Positions 23,838 through 31,877 of a stretch of 32,807 nt of DNA are shown here, one piece after another; the stretch's first letter is position 1; each line of letters opens with the position of its first letter. This DNA comes from Kineococcus siccus. Its GTDB lineage: Bacteria; Actinomycetota; Actinomycetes; Actinomycetales; Kineococcaceae. The notes under the pieces are model-generated. The model saw only the letters and a list, made by a program, of their open reading frames with translations. It made no database searches and was not told the origin of the DNA. The stretch lies in NCBI RefSeq assembly GCF_009906795.1, contig NZ_JAAALN010000018.1, positions 1 through 32,807 of the forward strand, written 5' to 3'. Made by a program: the position numbers and the translations under genes.

Positions 23838-26800
23838 GTGCGAGCTGCAGCCAAGCGCGCCAAGACTCAGACCAGTCAACGTTCGGAGGCCCCGAACGAC
23901 GCTGATCCGTCCACGAACCTCGCACCTCGCAGGGGCCTGTCACGGTGGGATGCCGGCCCGGTCGCTGGGGTCGTGACCGGTTGCGTCGCGGCTGGTGTCG
24001 CGGTGGCGTTTGCGGTCCCGGCGGCGGCCGCGACACCGTCCACCGCGACACCGTCCACCGGGGCGGCGTCGCCGAATCAGGGGCGGGCACCGCTGACGTC
24101 GGCGCAGCAGCCGTCGTCGGTGTACCCGAAGCTGTCGCAGGCCGCGAAGGATGCGCTGCTGAAGGCGACCGCGAAGACCGCCGGGGACGCGGTACCGGTG
24201 GAGGACGTCGCAGCGCGCACCGCGTACTCCACGACCACGGTGGACCCGGAGTCCGGAACCCACCGCACGGTGATCTCTCCGGATGCGGTGAACTACCGCG
24301 ACGCCTCGGGTGCGTTCAAGCCGGTGGACAACGACCTGGTCTCCGCGGCCGCGAAGGCGGGTGGGGCGAGCACCGGGTGGCAGAACGCCGCCGCCGGCTA
24401 CGACGCCGCGTTCCCCACCGACCTGACCAAGCCGGTCACCATCACCGACCAGAACGACGCCGCCCGCTGGGTGTCGCTGCAGCTGAACCCCACCCAGGCG
24501 GCGGCCCCCGCACCCGCCTCGCCCGCCGCACCTGCCTCGCCTGCCGCCTCGACCGCGACGTCGACCGCAGCTCCTGTGCCGGCCCCCACTGCCGAGGCGA
24601 CCGCGTCGGCGAAGGCGGCCAGGTCCCTGGCCTCGGCGCCGGCGTCCGCACCGGCCACGAGCACGATGTCCTCGAGCACGGCGGGGGCGCCGACTGAGGT
24701 GCCGGTCGCTGCGGCGCCGGGCGTGGTGTCCGGCGATGAGGTGGTCTACGACAACGTGCTGCCCGGTGCCGATGTGACGTTCCAGGCGCAGGGGTCGGGG
24801 GTCAAGGAAGCCATCACCCTGGACAGCGCTGCTGCGCTGCCCGGGGGTGCGCTGACCTACACGATCCGGACCGGCAAGGACCTGAAGCTCACCGAGACCG
24901 ATGACGTGGTCGCGGTGACCACGGCGGCGGGGGCGCCGGTGTTCGTGATCCCGGCCCCGTTCCTGGACGACGCGAAGGGCGCGCACTCCGACGACGTCGA
25001 CGTCACTATCGCCCCCGACACCGCTGCCGGGGCGGGGGTGTACGCGATGACGGTGACCCCGTCGAAGGACTGGCTCGCCGCACCGGAGCGGGTGTGGCCG
25101 GTGGTCTTGGACCCGACCATCCAGTACCCGGACCCGATGCTGGCCTGCTCGCTGCGCTCCGCGGCCCCGACGGTCAGCAACTGCAGCGGCTCCAGCGTCC
25201 CGCTGTCGTGGGATGCCAGCACCGGCACCCAGGAGCGCGCGATCCTGCGGTTTGAGTCCCTCGCCGATGCCGTCCCGGCGGATGCGATCATCGCCGACGC
25301 GCAGCTGCAGCTGAACATCGCCTCCCCGGCCGCGGGCACCACCGCGCCCACGGGGGCCGCGGCCAGCGTGGATGTGCGTGAACTCACGAAGTACTACGAG
25401 CCCGGCGCGTCGTGGAACCAGGCCACCAACACCACCGCGTGGGCCACCCCCGGCGGTGACCGCGCCGCCCTGGTCAGCGCCCGCACCCAGGTCGTCGCCA
25501 ACGGCACCTACCAGAACATCGGTGTCTCCGAGCTCGTGCAGCGCTGGGTGGAGGGCACCTCCACCGCCCACGGCTTCGTGCTGGAGAAGACCTCCGCCAC
25601 CGCCGGCGGCGCCCGCGTCGTCGTCGGCGCCCCCTCCGCGGGGGCCACGACGGCCCCGAAGTTGCAGGTCATCTGGGAGCCGCGGGTCGGTGACCGCAAG
25701 GGCAACTCCGCTCTGCTCACCGAGGAGCTCGACGACCGCACCACCGTGACCGTGAACCCGGCCACCGGCAACGCCGCCGTCGAGACCTCCGCCCTGGCCA
25801 TCGCCGGGGTCGGGCTGGACTTGAATGTCACGCAGACGTCGAACTCGCTGAGCACCAACTTCCGCACCGCGACCGGGTACGGGTGGAACTCCTCCATCGG
25901 TGACCAGCACCTGCAGCGCTACGGCAAGACCACCTTCTACCGCGACGGGGCCGGGACGAACTGGACGTTCTACCTCGCCGTCGACGGCACCTGGGTGCGC
26001 CCGCTCGGCCTGGACGTGGACCTGGTGCAGAACGCCAACAACACGTTCACGATGACCGACCGCCGCGCCAAGGTCGTGACCTCGTTCGTGGACATCGGCT
26101 CCCCGGCGGGTGAGTGGTACAAGCCGGCCACGATCACCGACCGCAACGGCAACGCGATCACCTTCGCCTACGACGCGACCGCCCGCACCCCCTACAACGG
26201 GTGGAAGATTCTCCGCTCGGTCACCGACACCCGCGGCCGGGTCCTCACCGTCGCCAACGGTGGCGCGTACAACGCCTTCATGGAAGACGTCCAGGGGCGG
26301 TCGGTGTACTACACCATCACCAACGACAACCTGACGACCTTCAGCAACGGCGCCGGCGGCGACACCACCTACACCTACGACGCCGCCCGCCGGGTCACCT
26401 CCATCACCGTCCCCGAAGGCCAGCGCACCGAGCTGACCTACGACCGGGGTGGCCGGGTCCTCACCCTGAAGCGGATCACCGCCGACGTCGGCACCAAGAC
26501 GTGGACCTTCGCCTACACCCCCTTCACCCGCACCGCGGGGGTGTCCTCGACGAAGACCACGGTCACCGATTCGAACAACCACAACACCGTCTACACCTCC
26601 GACGGCCGCGGCCGCGTCATGGACGCCACCGACGCCCGCGGCAAGAAGCGATCCGGCACGTACACCCCCAATGACGATGGGGCCACCGCCACCGGTGCCA
26701 CTGCGGGCGCGGGTGGGGCAGGCCAGACGACTGTCGACACCTACGACTCCGTTGGGTCGTCACCGCAGGCCGCGACGTGGAACCTCAGCTCCTCTCGACT

Positions 26801-29036
26801 CCCCAGCGGAGCCGGGATCAGCAACACCTACGGCACCGGCACCCGGCTCTACGACGTCATGACGTCCACCGACGCCCGCGGCAACGTCACGACCAACACC
26901 TACGACACCGTCGGCAACCCGACGTCGTCGACCACCGGTGGGCTGACCACGAAGAACCTGTACCAGGGCAACACCGATCCCGACTACGGCGGCACCGTGA
27001 ACTGCGGGCCCACCGTCAACAACGTCATCACCGCGACGAAGGCCGGGGTGCTGTGCGAGACCCGCGACGGCGCCTACGTCAAGGGCGCCACCGCCGCGTC
27101 GACCACCGCGCACCGCGTGGCCTACCGGTACAACGCCAAGGGTGAGCTCGTCACCCTGCTGCCCGGCACCCCGTCCGCGCAGCAGCAGCAGACCTTCGCC
27201 TACGACACCCTGTCCCGGCTCACCTCGACCACCGACGGGCGCGGGCAGGCCACCACCTACAGCTACGACGCGATGGACCGCGTCATCTCCACCAGGTACG
27301 CCGACGGGCGCGTGGTCAACACCTTCTACGGCGCCCCCGGCGGCAACGGCTGGCTGAAGGCCGTCGAGGAGTTCCCCTCGGCCACCGCCACCACTCCCGA
27401 CCGGGCCACCGACTACGTCCGCGACGGCCTCGGCCGGCTCAAGCGCACCGAGGCACCCGAGGACGTCATCTCCCTCGGCTACGACCTCGGCGGCAACCTC
27501 ACCAGCTACACCGACAACGGTGGCGCGGTCAGCTACGGCTACAACGACGCCGACCAGCTCACCTCCCTCGCCCTGCCCGGCGGCACCTGCACCGGGCAGA
27601 GCATCACCAACCCCGGCGCTGCGTCCACCAAGTGCGTCCTGTTCGCCGTCGACGACGACGGACGCCGCACCAACACCCGCTACCCCGGCGGGCAGAGCAT
27701 GGCCACCACCCTCGACGACTCCGGCCGCCTCAAGCAGGTCATCGGCACCACCCTCGCCGGCACGACCAGCACCCCGCGGCTGAACCTTGCCTACACCTAC
27801 ACCGACACCGCCGCCCCCACCTCGGCCACCAACCCGACCAAGGACACCGCCCTGGTGTCCTCGGTCACCGACGCCCTGTCCGCGGCGAAGACGACCTACA
27901 GCCACGACGGCCTGGACCGGCTCACCGCCGCCTCCACCGCGCCCACGGCCGGGGGAGCGGTCACCCGCTACGAAGGCTTCTGCTACGACGGCGCCGGTAA
28001 CCGCACCGCCTACCTCAACACCACCGCCACCACCTGCACCAGCGGCACCCCGGCCGCGTCGTTCACCTACAACGGCGGCAACGAGCTCACCACCGCCACC
28101 GGCGTCACCCCCACCGGCGCACCCCTCACCGGCACCGGGTACACCTACGACGGCAACGGCAACCAGACCAGCTCCAAGTCCGCGCCCGGCCTGAGCACCA
28201 CCTACAACGCTCAGGAAGCCGCCGCCAGCTTCACCCCCGCCGGCGGCACCGCCATCGCCCAGGCCTACGCCGCCGGCAACGGCGGCAACGGCGAACGCAT
28301 CCGCTCCGGCACCGGCGCCACCGCGACCAGCTTCGCGGTCAGCCCGCTCAGCCCCGCCCCCGCCTGGTCCAAGACCGGCACCACCTCCACCTGGACCGTC
28401 CGCGACCCCAGCGGCACACTGATCGCCGTGCGCATCGGCAGCTCACCCACCACCACGACGGAGTACTACCCCTTCACCGACAACGTCGCCTCCGTCCGCG
28501 CCATGGTCAAGGCCGACGGCACCCTCGCCAACACGTACAGCTACTCCGCCTACGGCAGCACCCTCAACGCCACCGAAGCCGCCGGCGCATCTCAGCCCTT
28601 CCGCTACGGCGGGGGGCACACCGACGCCGCCACCGGCCTCGTCAAGCTCGGCATCCGCTACTACGACCCCACCCAAGGCCGCTTCACCCAGCAAGACCCA
28701 ACCAGCCAGGACCGGTACGCCTACGCGTATGCCTTCGGAAGCCCTACCAGTCACGCAGACCCCACGGGCGCTATTCCCCCTCTTCTGATCGCCGCGGGAG
28801 TGGCCGCGGTTCGGGCGGCCGCGCCGCATGTTGCTCGGGCAGCGGCCCCGTACGTGCGCCAGGTGGTTCGAGTGGGCGGAGGTCGCGTGTCTCTGGGTCC
28901 GGCAAGGAATCACTGGAAGAGGATGAGTCCAGGGATGCAAAGTGTTGCTAGGTACCATGTGCACGTGGAGAAGCGTTACGGAGGGATCGACAACTGGGTT
29001 CGCGGGACGAACCGGACATGGTGGAAGAACGGCTGA
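23838..29036 (+). CDS. Exported DNRLRE/YD-repeat (RHS) polymorphic toxin with unrecognised C-terminal domain
   Basis: A 1732-aa protein starting at GTG 23838, four bases after GAGGGGGGA. The basic N-terminus and the hydrophobic stretch at ~41-65 ending in AVPAAAA form a Sec-type signal. A Pro/Ala/Thr/Ser-rich linker lies near residues 215-300. Residues ~460-615 are a DNRLRE domain (AILRFESLADAVPADAIIADAQL, split here as AILRFESL ... DAQLQLN). From ~680 to ~1600 run YD repeats such as TYTYDAARRVTSITV and TTYSYDAMDRVISTRYADG, which form the RHS shell. The conserved core end, GIRYYDPTQGRFTQQDPT, is followed by HADPTG at ~1644. The remaining 88 residues (nt 28770-29033) differ in composition and are the presumed toxin: a hydrophobic Ala/Val helix, GGGRVSLGPARNHW, YHVHVEKRYGGIDNW, then a Trp-rich end. 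I do not recognise this domain. The next gene overlaps by 19 bp. Confidence 0.9.
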   Translation: MRAAAKRAKTQTSQRSEAPNDADPSTNLAPRRGLSRWDAGPVAGVVTGCVAAGVAVAFAVPAAAATPSTATPSTGAASPNQGRAPLTSAQQPSSVYPKLSQAAKDALLKATAKTAGDAVPVEDVAARTAYSTTTVDPESGTHRTVISPDAVNYRDASGAFKPVDNDLVSAAAKAGGASTGWQNAAAGYDAAFPTDLTKPVTITDQNDAARWVSLQLNPTQAAAPAPASPAAPASPAASTATSTAAPVPAPTAEATASAKAARSLASAPASAPATSTMSSSTAGAPTEVPVAAAPGVVSGDEVVYDNVLPGADVTFQAQGSGVKEAITLDSAAALPGGALTYTIRTGKDLKLTETDDVVAVTTAAGAPVFVIPAPFLDDAKGAHSDDVDVTIAPDTAAGAGVYAMTVTPSKDWLAAPERVWPVVLDPTIQYPDPMLACSLRSAAPTVSNCSGSSVPLSWDASTGTQERAILRFESLADAVPADAIIADAQLQLNIASPAAGTTAPTGAAASVDVRELTKYYEPGASWNQATNTTAWATPGGDRAALVSARTQVVANGTYQNIGVSELVQRWVEGTSTAHGFVLEKTSATAGGARVVVGAPSAGATTAPKLQVIWEPRVGDRKGNSALLTEELDDRTTVTVNPATGNAAVETSALAIAGVGLDLNVTQTSNSLSTNFRTATGYGWNSSIGDQHLQRYGKTTFYRDGAGTNWTFYLAVDGTWVRPLGLDVDLVQNANNTFTMTDRRAKVVTSFVDIGSPAGEWYKPATITDRNGNAITFAYDATARTPYNGWKILRSVTDTRGRVLTVANGGAYNAFMEDVQGRSVYYTITNDNLTTFSNGAGGDTTYTYDAARRVTSITVPEGQRTELTYDRGGRVLTLKRITADVGTKTWTFAYTPFTRTAGVSSTKTTVTDSNNHNTVYTSDGRGRVMDATDARGKKRSGTYTPNDDGATATGATAGAGGAGQTTVDTYDSVGSSPQAATWNLSSSRLPSGAGISNTYGTGTRLYDVMTSTDARGNVTTNTYDTVGNPTSSTTGGLTTKNLYQGNTDPDYGGTVNCGPTVNNVITATKAGVLCETRDGAYVKGATAASTTAHRVAYRYNAKGELVTLLPGTPSAQQQQTFAYDTLSRLTSTTDGRGQATTYSYDAMDRVISTRYADGRVVNTFYGAPGGNGWLKAVEEFPSATATTPDRATDYVRDGLGRLKRTEAPEDVISLGYDLGGNLTSYTDNGGAVSYGYNDADQLTSLALPGGTCTGQSITNPGAASTKCVLFAVDDDGRRTNTRYPGGQSMATTLDDSGRLKQVIGTTLAGTTSTPRLNLAYTYTDTAAPTSATNPTKDTALVSSVTDALSAAKTTYSHDGLDRLTAASTAPTAGGAVTRYEGFCYDGAGNRTAYLNTTATTCTSGTPAASFTYNGGNELTTATGVTPTGAPLTGTGYTYDGNGNQTSSKSAPGLSTTYNAQEAAASFTPAGGTAIAQAYAAGNGGNGERIRSGTGATATSFAVSPLSPAPAWSKTGTTSTWTVRDPSGTLIAVRIGSSPTTTTEYYPFTDNVASVRAMVKADGTLANTYSYSAYGSTLNATEAAGASQPFRYGGGHTDAATGLVKLGIRYYDPTQGRFTQQDPTSQDRYAYAYAFGSPTSHADPTGAIPPLLIAAGVAAVRAAAPHVARAAAPYVRQVVRVGGGRVSLGPARNHWKRMSPGMQSVARYHVHVEKRYGGIDNWVRGTNRTWWKNG

Positions 29037-29455
29037 CGTGGGCGGAGCAGGAGGGCAGTGGGTTGGATCTGAGTGAGGTCGAGGACATCGTCAAGACTGC
29101 CGCCCAAGACGTCGGCGGGCTATCCATCAGTAGCGATAAGGACGCCGGATACATCAGAATCTTTATTGGTCCACCATCGGGTGACCCCGAATCCGTCTCT
29201 GGCGACCCGCAGGTGCGGATCTGGACTTCCGGTACTGAAGCCTTCTTCATTGATGTCCCCGGAGGGTTCGGGTACCAGGAGTTCGATGACGTGCCTGAAG
29301 GCCAGGTCGCGACACTTCACCTACTAGTCACGCTAGCCAGCAGGTATCTACACGGTCACTTCGAGGAGAAAGAAGAGCAACGCTCCTTTGGACGACGGAG
29401 ACGCTACCTAGAAATTTCTTCGAGAAACGAGGTCTATCGACTGTATCAGAGGTGA
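29018..29455 (+). CDS. Putative immunity protein for the RHS C-terminal toxin
   Basis: A 145-aa cytosolic protein starting at ATG 29018, 19 bp before the RHS stop and in another frame. It is mixed alpha/beta and acidic in its first two thirds: LSEVEDIVKTAAQDVGGL, YIRIFIGPPSGDP, VRIWTSGTEAFFIDVPGGFG, then a helix LHLLVTLASRYLHGHFEE and a basic tail. It has no signal peptide or membrane segment. Position directly after a polymorphic-toxin C-terminus, overlap with it, small size and visibly more AT-rich DNA than the RHS body all fit an immunity gene acquired together with the toxin tip. No immunity family was recognised, so the call is based on context. Confidence 0.68.
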   Translation: MVEERLTWAEQEGSGLDLSEVEDIVKTAAQDVGGLSISSDKDAGYIRIFIGPPSGDPESVSGDPQVRIWTSGTEAFFIDVPGGFGYQEFDDVPEGQVATLHLLVTLASRYLHGHFEEKEEQRSFGRRRRYLEISSRNEVYRLYQR

Positions 29456-29457
29456 GT

Positions 29458-29630
29458 TTAGGCCCTCCTGGCTCTCGAGACGCCATAAGCCGCGCCGCAC
29501 ACGGCGTCCGCGTCAGCCGACATCGGGGTGTTGACGAAGGTGCTCATCGGCTCCCGCAGCAAGTCCGGCGACGCCTGCGCCAGCTGCTCGTCCAGGAAGC
29601 GCGCAGGTCCATCATGGGGTTGGCGGTCAT
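29458..29630 (-). pseudogene. IS256-family (Mutator) transposase, N-terminal remnant
   Basis: On the minus strand an ATG at 29630, preceded by AAGGAG, begins MTANPMMDLRA; a one-base change then shifts the frame to FLDEQLAQASPDLLR and STFVNTPMSADADAVCGAAYG. This is the characteristic N-terminus of IS256 transposases (DLLRxMVxTFxxALMSAEADAVCGAxYG). Homology ends at about 29458, three bases after the immunity gene stop, so the catalytic DDE part is missing. Upstream sequence with AAGGTGGTGT (29733-29742 on the minus strand) resembles the leader between the terminal repeat and transposase of such elements, so the element's outer end probably lies near 29750. Non-functional. Confidence 0.72.
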
Positions 29631-29998
29631 CGCGTTGATCTCCTTCAAAGGCACTGTGAGAGGTCCTTCGAAGCATCACGCGGTGGCCGCCCTTTACGTC
29701 GTCGCCACGCCCGTCACGGGCCGGTCGTACACCACCTTGGGAGACTCCACTCCTTGTTGGCGCGCTCGACGCGGCCCGACCGTGTGCTGCCTCTGACCTC
29801 AGGAGAAGGCGTGGAAGTTAGGGCTTCAGCAGCGTCACCACGACGATGCTGGGCAACATGGACTCACTCGCCCGACCGTCACGCGGCGGACGTGATAATT
29901 GGGCAGCCGTCGTCTCGAGTACCGGGTGATCGGTGTAGACGCTGACGGCAACACAAGCCGGAGCTCGCATCCGGCCGCGATGCGTGGCGAATCGCAGC
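29631..29998. other. Degenerate sequence between IS256 and M23 remnants
   Basis: The left ~120 bp probably belong to the IS256 element's outer end (minus-strand leader). The rest contains no confident gene. A plus-strand frame near 29905-29965 reads EYRVIGVDADGNTSRSS, which resembles the last strands of a fibronectin type III domain, but it has no credible start or continuation and may be another gene fragment. Confidence 0.4.
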
Positions 29999-30376
29999 TC
30001 ACATCAGTAGAACTAACAGGGTTGCAGTCAGACCCCCTTGATCGCGCCGCTGACATGCGTGAGTGGCGCCGAAAGCCCAGTCGATGCAGCTGCACGCCTG
30101 GCGTAGGAAGGGCACAGGGTCGATCGCCGCGTTGGGGTTGTGCACTTCGAAGTGGAGGTGGCACCCAGTGCTCGTGCCGCCGTTGCCGACTCGGCTGATG
30201 AGTTGCCCGGCCGTCACAGTGGCGCCGACCTTCACCAGGAGATCCCGCGGCGCCATGTGCCCGTAGACGGTGCGGTACCCCCCGGCGTGCTCCAGGACGA
30301 TCCAGTGCCCGAACCCGCTCGCGGGCCCGCTGTTGACGATGCGTCCGGCTGAGGCGGCGTAGTTGTCATGGCCCAT
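29999..30376 (-). pseudogene. M23-type peptidase domain remnant
   Basis: The minus-strand frame from about 30415, with an ATG at 30376, reads HMGHDNYAASAGRIVNSG, then FGHWIVLEHAGG, TVYGHMAPRDLLVKVGATV and STGCHLHFEVHNPNAAIDP, ending at 29999. This is the LytM/M23 fold with both zinc motifs, HxxxD (HMGHD) and HxH (HLH). The roughly ten residues normally between HxGxD and YAAxxG (the GAPxGTPI segment) are missing, and no N-terminal domain or signal is present. The frame becomes unrecognisable near the ISL3 remnant. It is most likely the truncated end of a peptidoglycan hydrolase or of a toxin carrying such a domain. Its last ~30 residues (after PVPFLRQ) look non-native. Confidence 0.68.
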
Positions 30377-30520
30377 GTGAGGGGCTGGGCATCCCAAGGT
30401 GCTGGTGCTGCGGTCTCTCTGGACCACCTCCTGCGCTGTAACAGCACGCGGGATAATGTATGGAATCCCGTGCAATACCTGCGTCCCTGCGACGGTCATG
30501 ACGGCACCCCGAACCGTTGC

Positions 30521-31251
30521 GGTACAGGACCAGCCCGGTTGTTGGACATGGTCGAAGGCCGTTCCACGAAGGCGTTCCAGCAGTGGTTGGCCACCCGCCC
30601 CCAGGCCTGGCGTGACGCGGTCGAGGTCGTGGCCATGGATGGGTTCACTGGTTACAAGTCCGCTGCCACCCAGGAGTTGCCCGCCGCGGTCACCGTGATG
30701 GACCAGTTCCATGTCGTCCGCCTCGCCGGGGACACCGTGGCCGAAGTCCGCCGCCGGCGCCAGCAGGAAATGCACGGTCACCGCGGCCGGGTCGGGGATC
30801 CGCTCTACCCAGCGCGGCGGCTGCTGCACACCGGCGCGGACCTGCTCACCGCCCGCCAGCACGCCCGGCTGAACTCCGTGTTCGCCACCGACGACCACGT
30901 CGAGGTGGAAGCGACCTGGGGCGTCTACCAGCGGATGATCGCCGCCTACCGCGACCCCGACCGCCGCGCCGGCAAGCAGACCATGACCGCCCTCATCGAC
31001 ACCCTCAGTACCACCATCCCGGCTGACCTCGTCGAGCTCCGCCGCCTCGGGCGGACCCTGAAGCGACGAGCCGACGACGTCCTGGCCTACTTCGATCGAC
31101 CCGGTACGTCCAACGGCCCGACCGAGGCCATCAACGGACGACTGGACACCTACGCGGGTCCGCTTTGGGGTTCCGCAACCTCACCCACTACATCGCGAGA
31201 TTGCTACTCGAGTCAGGCGGGTTCAGACCTCGCCTACACCCTGCTTTGTGA
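30521..31251 (+). pseudogene. ISL3-family transposase, 5'-truncated and frameshifted
   Basis: From 30521 the frame reads GTGPARLLDMVEGRSTKAF, VVAMDGFTGYKSAATQELP and VTVMDQFHVVRLAGDTV, the DDE core of ISL3 transposases, with catalytic Asp in AMDG and VMDQ. It continues to RPGTSNGPTEAINGRLD, with the final Glu. Near 31151-31155 one base is lost: the proper ending, GFRNLTHYIARLLLESGG then FRPRLHPAL, lies in the next frame and stops at 31249-31251. The N-terminal zinc-finger/HTH region is absent; sequence left of 30521 does not match it. The remnant ends 8 bp from the stop of the convergent immunity-type gene, with no terminal inverted repeat seen. Confidence 0.82.
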
Positions 31252-31259
31252 AGAGCCCG

Positions 31260-31877
31260 TTAACGCCGCACTCGTCGCAATAGATGTGATGCTTCTTTAC
31301 CGAGCAAGGGGTGGAGTGCGAGGTCACCCAACACTTGGCGGCCAGACTCCCCCCCTAAGCGTCTGACGGCCTTGAGCATCATTAAGCGTTCACTACCCCG
31401 CCGTTCATCCGTTACGAGCCGCGTAAGCTCCGTGTAATGCCGCTTCGCGGCCAGCACCCCTAAAGCGTTGGCGAGTCCGGTGGCGGCCTCCGATTCGGGA
31501 GCCGTTTTGAGGTATGCGTCACGAAGATCGATCCAGTAAGCCGTGCCCTGGGGCTTCACCGTCAGTGCACGCGCAAGGCCATCTAGAACCCTGTCCGGAT
31601 ATCCACCTTTCTTAAGGTGATGCAGGAGTACTGGCAAGGCATCAGAATAGAAAGGGGGTCTAGATGTGGAATTAAGGAGATCCCACACCGAATCGACCCG
31701 TATCCCGACGTCGTCCAGATCGATGACGATCGGCCTCTCCGCGGCCGAAAGCTCGGCCATAGCTTGTGCTCGATCTACTTCATGTTTCGACAAGGCGGCT
31801 TGATACTCAGCATCACCCGCGAGCCTCCTCGCAAGGTCTACGGCAAGGATTGGGCCTTCTTGATTCGAGTCACTCAT
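31260..31877 (-). CDS. Putative immunity protein for the REase-7-like toxin
   Basis: A 205-aa, largely helical soluble protein starting at ATG 31877 in an ATGA overlap with the toxin gene's stop. After an acidic N-terminus (AELSAAERPIVIDLDDVGI) comes VWDLLNSTSRPPFYSDALPV, followed by repeated helical units (VLLHHLKKGGYPDRVLDGLA; ATGLANALGVLAAKRHYTEL; LMMLKAVRRLGGESGRQVL) like HEAT-type solenoids. Such helical-repeat proteins are common immunity proteins in polymorphic toxin systems. The DNA is more AT-rich than the core genes in the window. The immunity role is inferred from context; the gene is intact and therefore probably still selected. Confidence 0.68.
   Translation of the reverse strand: MSDSNQEGPILAVDLARRLAGDAEYQAALSKHEVDRAQAMAELSAAERPIVIDLDDVGIRVDSVWDLLNSTSRPPFYSDALPVLLHHLKKGGYPDRVLDGLARALTVKPQGTAYWIDLRDAYLKTAPESEAATGLANALGVLAAKRHYTELTRLVTDERRGSERLMMLKAVRRLGGESGRQVLGDLALHPLLGKEASHLLRRVRR

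Noticed and set aside
23940-26582. Minus-strand open frame of 880 codons opposite the RHS gene
   Set aside because: Mirror of the RHS coding strand with Gly/Arg/Val-biased nonsense sequence; no start signal or motif.
24480-28700. Internally repetitive DNA that could be taken for a tandem repeat or CRISPR-like array
   Set aside because: It is coding: the periodicity comes from the Ala/Pro/Thr linker and YD repeats of the RHS shell, without constant repeat and unique spacer structure.
29899-30198. Plus-strand frame with EYRVIGVDADGNTSRSS, Fn3-like
   Set aside because: Resemblance limited to under 20 residues, no supported start, and the rest of the frame is antisense to the M23 remnant.
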